Shown: positions 1 through 9,706 of the stretch, in pieces | Layout of the letters: the number at the start of each line of letters is the position of its first letter | Position numbering within the stretch: position 1 is the first letter of the stretch | Origin: Ichthyophonus hoferi | Taxonomy: Eukaryota; Opisthokonta; Ichthyosporea; Ichthyophonida; Ichthyophonidae | Assembly (NCBI GenBank): GCA_002751075.1 | Contig: NAOQ01000395.1 | Location: 1-22,124 of the forward strand | Direction: 5' to 3' | DNA: 22,124 bases | Translations under genes and position numbers: made by a program | Notes under the pieces: model-generated | What the model was told of the DNA's origin: nothing | Seen by the model: the letters and a program-made list of their open reading frames with translations, nothing else | Database searches by the model: none

Positions 1-86
1 CCTAAACCCTAAACCCTAAACCCTAAACCCTAAACCCTAAACCCTAAACCCTAAACCCTAAACCCTAAACCCTAAACCCTAAACCC
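1..86. repeat. Telomere tract, (CCCTAAA)n
   Basis: The window begins with CCTAAA, then eleven perfect CCCTAAA units, then CCC. This is the C-rich strand of a TTTAGGG telomere, so the chromosome end is to the left and the sequence runs inward. The units show no variants, which suggests a true terminal tract rather than an old interstitial one. The TTTAGGG type is known from plants, many algae and several protists. Unique AT-rich sequence starts at base 87. Confidence 0.97.
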
Positions 87-380
87 ATCATGAATTGGAT
101 TAACTAATTTGCATATTTATGATATGCTTCATTTCAGTGATTGAAATTAGAAATCCTAGGGTTAACTTGAAAGGGTAGCAGGGGTGATAAAGCAAAGTAC
201 AAAAAGAAATCAAACCTAAATAATGAAGGCCCATTTATACATATATGGTTATGACAAATACAATGTGTTCATATCTGTACCCAAACAATCTTTTGAATTC
301 TATACACATCATTATTGTAATGTCTAATTTACCACTGGCTCATATACAATAAACAGCCTGTAAACCATTCATTTTTTCAG
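87..380. other. Subtelomeric AT-rich sequence, no gene seen
   Basis: This stretch joins the telomere to the first coding-like block. I see no open frame, RNA gene or repeat shared with the rest of the window. It ends in a T-rich run followed by CAG at 371-380, which could be a splice acceptor for the block that follows. Confidence 0.5.
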
Positions 381-991
381 AAGTCAGAAAATTACCTAAT
401 GATATTAGATAGTAACAATAGCATTTATTTACAAAACAAAATAGCTCTACTAAATGATTGGTCCCATTGTGCCATTTCCACATTTACATCAAAATGCCTC
501 AAAGCATTCATTCCTTCTGAGTTTGAACAGAGGTATAGTAACTGCTATCAGTTACTTAGAGAATTGAGTTATGGGGCTTTAATAGACCCTCTATTACAAC
601 AACTGAGTATTGAAGACATATCCAATCAAACAGTTATTACTCACACTGGCCAGAAAACAATAATCTTTACCAGCATTACAATTAGAGATTCTGAAGCTTG
701 CGGACAAATCATCTGAACTACCACAGATTGCTATAAGAACATTACTAAATCAATTAGTATCAGATCAATTACTTCATGATCTGTCTCTTACCAGAACTGC
801 AGCCAAACTATGTTTTCACTTGAAGTGAAATGGTCTTGCAATAGATTCACACCATGGCTTGCAGTGTGGGATGCATTGGCTGGGATAATCATGAATATTT
901 CAGAGAATAATTATACCTCTGTTCTAATTCAGAGGAGATCAATGCTTCAATTTATTTAGATGCTAATGTGGAACTTTCACAACGAGACTAA
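381..991 (+). pseudogene. Coding-like remnant, possibly MIF4G/PAIP1-like
   Basis: Three adjacent stretches read like protein, each in a different frame. The first runs 381-716, with the first ATG at 399, and holds a segment KCLKAFIPSEFEQRY. The second runs 664-828 and holds SLTRTAAKLCFHL. The third runs 932-991 and holds ASIYLDANVELSQRD. The motif TRTAAKLC followed by an LDAN segment recalls, from memory, the MIF4G domain of poly(A)-binding-protein interacting proteins (PAIP1, CTIF), which bind eIF4A or PABP in translation initiation. The linking sequence is too short for a whole MIF4G domain. I found no intron that joins the frames in phase: the obvious one (633-673) is only 41 bases and out of phase. 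A decayed host gene next to the telomere is the simplest reading. Chance open frames or a real gene with unusual introns are not excluded. Confidence 0.3.
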
Positions 992-1958
992 TTAGTAAGG
1001 GGTAATATATTATATTGTAAGCAATAATTATTGTCACTATTTAATATTAGTAGGCAGTTCTCTGACTTCTAAATGAGTAATAAAAATAAACATTAAATTA
1101 TTATATGTGAATGTCAATGGTGTATTAGACATTACAATAATGATATGAAGATTATATATATATATATATATTGATGTCATTTAGAAAATAATAAATGAAT
1201 TTAAAAAAAATTGTGTCACAAATGTATTTTAGTTGACCTATAATAATATTACACATATGCACAGGCATGCATGGTTGCAGCATATGTTCAGGTGTGCTGG
1301 GGCCTTTATTGGTAATTTGAGCTTTTAAATATACTTTACTGATCTTATCTTGATATTCTAACACTATTTTATTCTCATTAAAATGGCTCTTAATTGCCTC
1401 ATTGATGTAACTGTTCATATACTATGTATCAACAAATCAATTTACCTGGTTAAAAACATAATGCAATTAACTATTATCAATATCAGGCCCATTATTTTAC
1501 GACCTGCTTGTTATCAGAACTCTGGCCAAAACTACTTACTTATTTACAGTTAATAATCTTGTAACAAGTCATTTAAGCTATGACTAGCTAATAAAATTAT
1601 GGACTCATAGTGCCACATATTTAATTTCTGTTAAAGGGTTGAATTTGACTGGGCGCACTTGCTGTTTGTATATCTATACCTAGATGAATACTACTATTCT
1701 ACATGTAGATGGAAAAAATATATACTGACCTATAAGAATCAACAACTAAAAATAAGGATAATATAAATACACATATACATATTGTAAAAACTAGAATATT
1801 CTATTAATTTGGGTATTTCAATATATAGTTGTGAATATTTAATATTTTCAGCAATTATCAGCCAATGATAGAGATCCTGCAACTATATAATATGCCATTT
1901 CAGATCATATGTTTTGAGGTCCAGATAGCACATTGCTCAGGCATCCTACTTAAGGCAA
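992..1958. other. AT-rich intergenic sequence
   Basis: No gene can be supported here. There is a short (TA)n run near 1155-1171. A minus-strand frame at 1152-1418 is open for 88 codons, but its end runs through the TA repeat and its composition is not convincingly coding. No tRNA-like or other RNA structure was recognised. Confidence 0.5.
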
Positions 1959-2110
1959 GCCCTACTGACTTTTTTAATAATAAAGATATGTCTCAGCATA
2001 TCTGTACTTCATGTATGCAAAGAGACACGTTAAAAGGCCCTTTAATTCACTATTCTCTCTCCGCCTAAACGAATATAAGTCACAGGAACGCCCATTTACT
2101 TATTATTCCC
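1959..2110 (+). repeat. Subtelomeric repeat A, partial copy 1
   Basis: This matches the second half of the repeats at 2411-2729 and 21109-21494. Shared landmarks in the same order are CTACTGACTT, a TATCTGTACT block, ATGCAAAGAGACAC, TTAATTC, CTAAACGAATATA, and GTCACAGG. It ends with CCCAACA, the inverted complement of the TGTTGGG seen inside the other copies. An LTR-like nature is therefore possible. The first half is absent. Confidence 0.7.
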
Positions 2111-2410
2111 AACACATACTAATATACTGAGTATGAGTACTAGAAAAACAATTTCCTATATATATCATATATATATTCCAGTATACTCTACCATTTTACT
2201 TAGATATATACTGCGCTTAGTTCTTATTATGTATCATATATATATTGTGATAATTAGGTATAAGGATGTGTAGAAGATATTCACATTAATAGCCATATGT
2301 GAAATGATATAATAGGTTATAGGAGAATATCTTTGTAAGATTATGGTGGGGTATATATATATACCAAGGATAATAGCTATGATATCTCAAATAAAATAAA
2401 ATAATAGTAT

Positions 2411-2729
2411 TAATTGTAATCACTAAGGGGAGGCCATGCAGTCCTTATTTGTGTTGGGGTAACTTGGAGTCAAGCCTTTAACAACACCATCATTAGGCCA
2501 TCAGCCAACAACTGGCGGACAACTAACTGCACTCGCCTAGTCTTATCAACCTTATTTGCCTAGTCCTCAACTTCTACTGACTTATTTAATAATCCAAGCA
2601 AGTCCTAGCCTCTCTCTACTCCATATATGCAAAGAGACACATTAAAAAATACCTTCATTATATTATCTCTCCTTCTAAACGAATATAGGTGATAGGGATG
2701 CTCTTGTCTCTATTTATTATTTACAGCCA
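2411..2729 (+). repeat. Subtelomeric repeat A, copy 2
   Basis: This is a near-complete copy of the dispersed repeat. Landmarks are CACTAAGGGGAGGCCATG, then TGTTGGGG at 2452, CATCAGCCAACA, CCTAGTCTTATCAACCTTA, GCAAAGAGACAC, and a CTCTATTTATT tail. The plus copy at 21109-21494 shares the same order but has an extra ~60 bases in its first half. The purine-rich AAGGGGAGG ahead of TGTTGGG, and the CCCAACA end in copy 1, are compatible with the 3' edge of an LTR element. No coding part of such an element was found next to it, so the class stays open. Confidence 0.8.
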
Positions 2730-3236
2730 ATGGCAGTACCAATATATGATGATAATTAAATTGTGATTCTCTAGGATTTTGGTTTCCATTCCAGATCAAA
2801 TAATAAAATTGCTTTTTTTTAAAATGACACATTCACATATAGTACTATCAAAATAACTAATCAATTAATTAATAAATGGTCAAATGAATTGCTCAATTAA
2901 ATTATTGATTGCATTCTAATAAGGCAGGAAGACAAGTCCAGTTATAAAATAAATAACTACACCCATTGCATTTATATCACACTAGTTCATGTGTCATGTG
3001 TGTATCCTGAGCATGGAGTGGTGTAAATATTTTGAAACAAAACAAAATAAATAATATAAATATACTAAGATATATACTAAGAACAAGCAAGAAAGGTGAG
3101 AGGAACTGGATACTGGGTATGGGTAAATAAATAAATAGATGGATAAATAAGCTGCATAAATGCCATGATAGGGGGTATATGTATGTTAAATAAAAAGAGT
3201 ATAACTGTATGTGAAAATGTATGTGCATATATGATC
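2730..3236. other. AT-rich intergenic sequence
   Basis: No gene is supported. Long minus-strand frames at 2977-3259 are pyrimidine-rich and repetitive (translations full of I, L, F, Y) and read as chance frames. The stretch would serve as the 3' untranslated region if the minus-strand gene at 3237-3617 is real. Confidence 0.45.
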
Positions 3237-3617
3237 CTAGACCAATACAAAATCATCAAACTCTCTCTCCTTCGTGATGATATGCACGTCTATATATTCC
3301 CCCTCGCTATGCATAAAGATGGGCGAGGAGCCAATGGGAGAGGCCAGGGTGGTTGAAGGGAAGGTATTTTCATTGAATGGGGGATTTATGATATTTCTCC
3401 CTTGAGGTAGACATGGCTCTTGGCTAGGAAGAACCAAGTCTGATTCATGAACCGAATTGGAATTCGAGCTGAGAGCTGAATCAGAATCGACAGAAGAGAG
3501 GGAGGTGGATGATAGGTTGGCATGGTTTTGCATAGCCAATGCGTGCAGAGATGAATATGAATTATTATTGGTCGATGAAACGCATCCTTTGCATCCCATT
3601 AGCCACAATAAAGCCAT
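3237..3617 (-). CDS. Putative small Ser-rich protein with MGCKGC N-terminus
   Basis: The frame is 126 codons from the first ATG at 3617, or 120 residues from the second ATG at 3599. The second start gives MGCKGCVSS, with glycine at position 2, cysteines at 3 and 6, and serines after. This fits the N-myristoylation plus palmitoylation (SH4-like) pattern of membrane-anchored signalling proteins. The middle is rich in Ser, Asn and Asp and should be disordered; the C-terminus is acidic and aromatic (EFDDFVLV). CACAG at about 3626-3630, after a T-rich run, is a possible acceptor just upstream of the first ATG, so the ATG may follow a 5' UTR intron or the frame may continue an upstream exon. Composition is clearly less AT-rich than the flanks. 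I do not recognise a family. A possible upstream partner is the block at 5483-5600. Confidence 0.42.
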   Translation of the reverse strand: MALLWLMGCKGCVSSTNNNSYSSLHALAMQNHANLSSTSLSSVDSDSALSSNSNSVHESDLVLPSQEPCLPQGRNIINPPFNENTFPSTTLASPIGSSPIFMHSEGEYIDVHIITKEREFDDFVLV

Positions 3618-5482
3618 TGATTCTCCTGTGATAAATAAAGATATATAAACAGTTCTCAGATGGGTTCTGAGACGTGGGTTTGATTAGCTCATAAATTGGT
3701 GTCAACCTAATCTAAGTAGTTTGATTTGAATATTGGTTTAGTCTATGTAGGTGGTGCAACTTAGTAAGAGCTAATACAGTTAATTACAAAATTCGCTGCG
3801 ATAGTTTATTAACATACTGACATCATCCTAATCTGACGTCTACAACAGATATGATAAGGATATAGTTACATTATTAATAGATTATAACTACCACAAATAA
3901 ATCTTACCACATACCAGGACAATCTGAATGTGATATAGACTTTGAAAGAAACAGGTACAATGAAAGACTATTGGTATAGCGTGTATTATTAGAATGGAGA
4001 TTAGTATAATGATTAAAGAAAAAATAAATTGATCAATAAATAATCATTAAAGTTGTAAAGATAGGATGGTACACAAGAGGTTTGGATGTTTATTGTCATT
4101 GGCTAATATTTATATGATAAAGTATGTAGTTAAGTACGTCAAAATTATATCACACTAGGTAATAACCAGGTATATTGGAAATGTTCAATTTGTAATTTCT
4201 GCTAAGTAGAAGATCATGTACAAAAAGTATGGAATTCTAATATCTTACTAAAAACAAAAGCAACTCTTAGTTACTTTTATTTTATTATATTATGTATGTT
4301 TTATTATAGTATAGTATTATTGCATTATATTATTGTTATTCTTGTTAGAGCTACTTCATAAAGTTGCACCTATTTCTATATATATGTATAATACGTCCTT
4401 TCATATTGTTATATAACACTGGCATAATTCAATTGACGTAAATATAGTCTAATCAAACCATAACAGAACAGACGCCTAACCACTGACGAATAACCAATTA
4501 TCATTAAATATCAATTGCGGTAGAGAGAATAGCCTAGTTTTCTATAATAATAATAAAGAAGTATAATTTTCATTAGTAATATGATTTTAATTAATTATTA
4601 TTATTAATGAACAATAATGATTAAAAAAACAACTACGAAAATATGAAATATATAATGGAAATTTGACGCATTTACAAACATAAGATCGAGTTAAGCCAGC
4701 AATTAAAACAATAAAAATATCTTTCCGTCAGGATATCCAACTCAAGTCTTCTGCCTGATAGCAGAAGATAATAACTACGAATAATGTTATGTAACTAAAG
4801 ATATCTATATTATATATACTATATAGAATTGGTATATAGATAATGTAAAATAGAGTAAATAATGTTGTATAAATAAATATATTTACCTAGATGTAATATA
4901 ATTTAATAACTCTATATTGAAAAGTAATAATTGTATAAGTATATTAAAAGAAAAATATAATAATTAGTCACGTTGGATGTTTTATGCATCGTTTATATTA
5001 TCCTATAGATAGATATATGCTTAAATACTTAATATTAATATTAATATTGTATACGTTTCCTCTATAATCAAGGTGCAACAACTGTATTTGGGGAACATAA
5101 CTATATCACAGTATATTATTATACCATCCTATATTAAATCATAAGCACATTACGCAAGATCATATTGCACGGTATCATACAATACCATACCATTGGCGTG
5201 TATTGTATTGCGAAATACCCACTTGTGTTAACCAGCATGGCTATTTTTAAGTACTGCTTTACCTGACTCAAACTGATTTTCATATTATAGCACATTATAA
5301 TAAGTATAATATGAAAGGCTTAGTTATTACACTATTAACTATACACAATATTTTTGTTAGTGTATAAAACCAACACCTCTCAAGTAGGCTGTTATGATAC
5401 TTCAAAGTTAGAAGATATTGTATAATAAAATACATGTATGCACACTAGTAATGAAGGAAACTCGGGGCAAAAAATCTTACCT
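3618..5482. other. AT-rich stretch, possible minus-strand intron sequence
   Basis: No open frame of note on either strand. On the minus strand, GTAAGA donor-like sites occur at about 3906 and 5482. If the blocks at 5483-5600 and 3237-3630 belong to one gene, this would be a ~1.85 kb intron, far longer than the introns of the carrier gene. TATTATA-type low-complexity runs occur at 4270-4340. Scattered TGCGRTAG-like words occur near 3795, 4514 and 5535. Confidence 0.3.
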
Positions 5483-5600
5483 AGACAAAAGAGAGTAGGT
5501 ATACTGGGACGTGGGTAGAAGTATACCAATCTGTTTTGCGATAGTGGCGATATTAATTCGTTTACGCCAAAGTAAAAAGAAGCTTAAACGTTCCAGCCCT
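5483..5600 (-). CDS. Possible minus-strand exon ending in GTAAG donor
   Basis: On the minus strand this block ends in TTTTGTCTAG followed by a consensus GTAAGA donor. One frame is open for about 38 codons and includes QNRLVYFYPRPSIPTLFCL. It leaves one base (G) at the donor, which is in phase with the GA that begins the acceptor side at about 3626 of the Ser-rich frame. The joint phase has a one-in-three chance of agreeing at random and the implied intron is long, so this is only a suggestion. No family is recognised. Confidence 0.18.
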
Positions 5601-5720
5601 GTAAATTACACGTATATTTATATGCAGGCACACTTTGTTTACTATGGAGAAATTGTGGGCTCAAACTATGCACATATATGCAGATATTTCATTGCACCTG
5701 AGTATATATATCTACGTGCA

Positions 5721-5726
<6 letters not shown>

Positions 5727-5756
<30 letters not shown>

Positions 5757-5780
5757 TGTATGTATGTATGTATGTATGTA
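5727..5780. repeat. (TATG)n microsatellite
   Basis: About 13.5 perfect TATG units follow a short TA run. The same unit occurs in intron 6 of the carrier gene. The frame at 5511-5813 that crosses it begins with GTG rather than ATG and encodes mainly the repeat, so it is not called a gene. Confidence 0.95.
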
Positions 5781-6212
5781 TCATTCCATGGGGTAATCAC
5801 GGTCGCGAAATAATCTTCGTCTTAATTAAATCGGCACCTCTACCTATATTTATATTATAAAAAAAGAAATACATAAAATTAATCAAATTATATATAGTGT
5901 ATGATCTGTCACCTTAAAGCCCGGGAGATTAGCAAAAAGGAGAAAAAAATATTAAAAATACGTTGGATCGAGAGCATAACTTAAAATGGCATGCAATGTA
6001 CACAAATAACCAACTATATAAGCAAAGAAGTAGTACAAGTTGATTATATAATTTCACTTCTTAAAAATCTAACGAATGTGGATTAAAACCATCAAGAAAA
6101 AATAAATCAAATGATGAATTTTAAAAGAACCTCCAATTTTTAAGTATGCATTTATTCTTGGTAACATTGTAATAAGCAGATATTGAATCGTACGGAATAA
6201 AAGTATTTTGAG
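5781..6212. other. AT-rich intergenic sequence
   Basis: No gene, RNA or shared repeat was recognised in this stretch. Confidence 0.45.
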
Positions 6213-6290
6213 TTATTTGCAAAAGCGGCAAATCGGATTTTGAGTAAGCACCTGCTGCTGTGTAAGTTGAGCATCAGCCACATCAGCCAT
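6213..6290 (-). CDS. Putative 25-residue ORF or first exon (MADVADAQLTQQQ...)
   Basis: From ATG at 6290 the minus strand reads MADVADAQLTQQQ then VLTQNPICRFCK and a stop. The start is Ala/Asp/Gln-rich, far from the Ile/Tyr/Lys/Asn-rich chance frames of this AT-rich sequence, and the local GC content is raised. The triple CAG before GTGCTT could be a splice donor, making this the N-terminus of a longer protein whose later exons lie at lower coordinates. No promoter element is obvious; the upstream leader is pyrimidine-rich. No family is recognised. Confidence 0.3.
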   Translation of the reverse strand: MADVADAQLTQQQVLTQNPICRFCK

Positions 6291-8429
6291 CAGGCATATA
6301 AACGAATTACAAATTGACTAAAAACAATTACAGAAACAAATGAAATAAAATAAAAAGAGAAAAAAAATGTGAATATCCGTCTTTGATTTAATGTTTTAGG
6401 TAGTTTACTGTAATAATAATCATCTATATGACTCCCATTTACGCGAGGGAAGGGTAGGTGTTAAATTATTATTATTTTGAAAAAAAAAAAAAAAAGTCTA
6501 AGTACTATAGCAAAGCTTTTAAAAAAATAAATAGATATTGTTAGACATATAAGTGGCCAATTTTCCTCTAATTTCACCACTTATATACAAAAAAAAAACT
6601 TGACATTGTTTACTTGTGTTGAAATTAACAAACATAAATATATTCATAAAGCAGTTATGCCTACTGTTTAATTTGCTGAGGCATTTTAATAAGCAAATAT
6701 TTTCACTCTTACGCTGCTAAGCGTCATTAGATACAGAATTGTAGTAAAAATAATTTCATTAATTGAGTAGTTTTTTTATAAAAAAAAAATATGGAAAATA
6801 TTGGTTGTCAAATTCTAATAATGTGTGTGTCAATCACTGTAATTTCTCATTGTATCCTTACCCATTTATGCAAACTTTTTTCTATATACTTACATTATTA
6901 TTTTTTGGAAAAAATGCGGCTAAATACTCGAGCTACCTAGGCAGCACTGGTATATGTAAATGTAGAGGTAGTGTAAAACTAAAAACTGCATAAAATGGTT
7001 TATCAAATTTTTTTATATTTTATCAAGAAATTGATGTCTAAACAATTATAATAGCTGGGACTGACGGGATAAATATATCCATAAATCCATTTATATCGTT
7101 TTATCTATTACGTTATTTTAACCAAATACTTTTACTATAAGTATACACATACTTATATATACATATATACATTCGAGCGCAATTGCCAAATATGTAATTT
7201 ATAAATATATATACAATGTACTTGTATGAAAATTTAAGAACAAACAATGTAAATATTATATATTTATATTTGTTGGCAATTATTAACTATCAACACTACC
7301 ATCCGATATTCAATTATATTTTCCAGTTGAATTCGACACTGCAATGACAAACTGTGAGAAACACTCTTCATTTAATTGTCCAATTAAAATAGTTTCCAAC
7401 GTGATTAAGTAATTTATGATGAATAGGGTCGTTTTAAAATTCACCAATGAAACACTAGAGAATGTATAGGTGTTAGGCGGCTCCCTCAGCAATACCTCAG
7501 ACTAAACCCTGTGATATTATATTTTACCATAATATATCACATCATATCACAGAGGCTAATAGATATTAATGCAGTATATTTACTCCATTAGGATGTTAGT
7601 AATAGCAGTATAATAGGATGATGGTGTAATAGTATAGTATAGTAACATTATATTATAACACTACTCCATGTGCACTCGTAAAGTGTATCGCAGAAATTTT
7701 GCTCTTAGCATACCATATCATTATATAGCAAGATATATTAGAAAACAATATGATAATTATGATGCCCTTTGAAGTTACTTTTCAGACCATTATCCCTTAA
7801 GATGAAGCCTAAAACTATATATAAAAACAGAAAAGGAAAATAATTCTTACTTAATTTTATGTATGTAAATTGTTAGAGCCAGTATAATCACGTCTATACG
7901 GAATAAATGAGCTATGTAATTTGTTCATTAAGTATTAAAAATAAAACTACTATCTGCTGTACAGAGTTTTATCCGACTATTTTTGTCAGGTAGACGGCAA
8001 GATAAGACTCTAGCTAGTTGCTCCTGCGTCCCATGTTATTGATTGATATATATTGAAACCCTTAACTTCTTATTTGGCAGTATATCACATATGTAGTAAC
8101 TAATCTCATTGTAGCTGTGTATCCTTATAGTTTTGCCGCTATCGGAAGAAGCCACACTGAACTCAACTAGGTGGTCTTTTAGTAAAAGATTTAAAATTTA
8201 TACTTCAGCTTCTCAAAAAATTATAGACATAATATGAAAAAGGTAAAGAACGTAAATTGGATTCTGGAATACATAACTTGTTGGAACCAAAGTGTTTTAT
8301 ATCTTTGTTGCGGCAGCTTATTCCTTTATGACGTAAGACTGAGCCATCCATATATGGACATGATGGTATAAGATTACCGAGATAAGATCAGACAATCCTA
8401 GTGGGTCTCTGTGATCTTTCATGAATTTT
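6291..8429. other. AT-rich intergenic stretch
   Basis: No gene is supported. Frames at 6763-6993 (plus, beginning TTG) and 7310-7492 (minus, beginning TTG) lack ATG starts. The minus one has a mixed composition and might be an exon, but I see no clear splice sites. Bases 7509-7552 form an inverted repeat with a 9-base perfect stem (CTGTGATAT). Bases 7600-7650 carry TATAG-type tracts like those in the carrier gene's introns. Confidence 0.4.
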
Positions 8430-8542
8430 ATTGGCCAATGATAATATTTTTATAATGTTAGAATATTTTTATGATTGGTCTCATTTAAGTTATTGATAAT
8501 ATCATAATCTCAACTTAAACAAAGGTCGGAAAACTATAAAAG
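8430..8542 (+). promoter_or_regulatory. Candidate promoter: CCAAT palindrome and TATA box
   Basis: ATTGGCCAAT at 8430-8439 is a palindrome holding a CCAAT box on each strand. A further inverted CCAAT (ATTGG) lies near 8475. TATAAAAG lies at 8535-8542, about 95 bases upstream of the ATG at 8637. A start of transcription near 8565-8575 would give a leader of about 65 bases. The arrangement is that of a focused RNA polymerase II promoter. No convincing divergent gene was found on the other strand. Confidence 0.45.
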
Positions 8543-8610
8543 AAACAAAAACATCCAATAAAAAACACTGTCCTCAGTCGTCATTGTTTATTGTTCAATC
8601 TACGTGCTCA

Positions 8611-8631
8611 TTTTTTTTTTTTTTTTTTTTT
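8611..8631 (+). repeat. Poly-T tract (21)
   Basis: A run of 21 T on the plus strand ends five bases before the ATG at 8637. In the mRNA it would be a poly-U leader. It could also be a polypyrimidine tract or the poly-A end of an old insertion read on the other strand, but no target-site duplication was seen. Confidence 0.9.
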
Positions 8632-8636
8632 CCATT

Positions 8637-8852
8637 ATGTCCATAATTGCCAAGGAAATTGAAGTGGATAATCCAGATACTTTAATAGAAGGCCAACTGG
8701 TAGATTCTGGTGCTTCTTCTTCTGATAATAATATCTTGACTATATATATATATAGACAGAGACAATTAGATTACAGTTATAACATATACAACGTATTATC
8801 AAATAGGAAGCTAAAACTTTTATATTCAGAGGGAGATTCAATAGCTAGCTAG
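8637..8852 (+). CDS. Putative small protein (71 residues) or first exon
   Basis: The ATG lies directly after a 21-base T tract and downstream of a well-placed TATA box. The N-terminal half looks coding: MSIIAKEIEVDNPDTLIEG, then QLVDSGASSSDNN, acidic and Ser-rich. The second half runs through a TA repeat (TIYIY) and is less convincing. Just beyond the stop, 8841-8937 is open in another frame and encodes a Thr/Ser/Asn-rich segment (PLPVNDSQTELS). A short intron with a GTATTA donor near 8790 and an ATAG acceptor near 8843 would join the two, but it is only about 50 bases against more than 200 in the carrier gene. No family is recognised. It may equally be an expressed but decayed copy. Confidence 0.35.
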   Translation: MSIIAKEIEVDNPDTLIEGQLVDSGASSSDNNILTIYIYRQRQLDYSYNIYNVLSNRKLKLLYSEGDSIAS

Positions 8853-8940
8853 AGACTTGGCCTGCCCTTTACCTGTCAATGACAGCCAGACAGAACTCAG
8901 TACAACAGATACTAATCCTATTTCCAATATAACTTTTTAT

Positions 8941-9706
8941 AACTAGTATAATAATGTATTTCGAAAGTGAGGACATATTATGGCTTACTCAAAAGTGTAA
9001 GATGCTTGAAATGAATACTTTAATGAATCATTATATATATGTATATTTATATACGTATAGTTATAAATATAAATAGACCAGTACTATATTATATTTATAT
9101 TAACAATAAACTCATGGGCACCATGCCTTTTTTAATTGGGCTATAATTATATAATATGGTTGGGTTGACATACTTCTGTTAACCGGTTCTTTTAAATTTT
9201 ATATTTCAAAATAAGGGACCAATAAAATAAAACCGCAAGTGGCGCACCCATATAACAATACAACGCAATGATTGGTTTATACCGCATTCACAAATATATT
9301 TGATTGACTATGTAGTTTATCACTTATATTTTGTGATTTTACGATTCGTGCCGCCAAACCACGTTACGGCTTGCTTCTATATTTTATTATATTATATTGT
9401 AATATATTGTCTTGTATTATAGTATATTGTATACTTGTATATATGTATATATCTGTATATGTACATATATAGGATTTAGATAAACAGTATAAGTCATTAT
9501 AGCTGTCACACTGCGTACTACTTCTCTGTTACTATATAGTACCTTTTATAATGTTTATAATGAATTGAGCGTTTTACTTATGTTTTACAATCCAATACAC
9601 ACCTAGTTATTATTATTATACCATCATACTATACAGTATATATCTATATACATATACTATATTATAATATATTAAATTATAAAGCTATATCATCATAACC
9701 ATTAAT
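8941..9706. other. Upstream region of the carrier gene
   Basis: No gene seen. The less AT-rich part at 9230-9370 holds four CGCA words at 9234, 9243, 9264 and 9283 and an inverted CCAAT (GATTGG) near 9270. The 350 bases before the ATG are low-complexity TATTATA/TATAC sequence with no clear TATA box position. Confidence 0.4.
9234..9290 (-). promoter_or_regulatory. TGCG motif cluster upstream of carrier gene
   Basis: Read on the minus strand, TGCG occurs at 9286, 9267, 9246 and 9237, with roughly 20-base spacing between the first three. The contexts ATGCGGTATAAAC, TTGCGTTGTA and GTGCGCC resemble the motifs at 21622-21690. It lies about 420-470 bases upstream of the carrier ATG. A shared binding site is inferred, not shown. 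Confidence 0.25.

Noticed and set aside
1152-1418. 88-codon minus-strand frame
   Set aside because: It ends in a TA dinucleotide run, has no recognised motif, and no promoter or splice signals support it.
2977-3259. Two minus-strand frames rich in Ile, Leu, Phe and Tyr
   Set aside because: Composition is what pyrimidine-rich AT sequence gives by chance; no start context or splice signals.
5511-5813. 100-codon plus-strand frame across the TATG repeat
   Set aside because: It begins with GTG, not ATG, and half of it is translated microsatellite. Its first part overlaps a better minus-strand donor signal.
6763-6993. 76-codon plus-strand frame
   Set aside because: Non-ATG start in a T/A run and no family resemblance; likely chance.
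7310-7492. 60-codon minus-strand frame with mixed composition
   Set aside because: No ATG and no clear splice sites. It could be an exon, but I cannot support it.
7509-7552. Inverted repeat CTGTGATAT with a 26-base loop
   Set aside because: A 9-base AT-rich stem is expected by chance in sequence like this; no terminator or RNA gene context.
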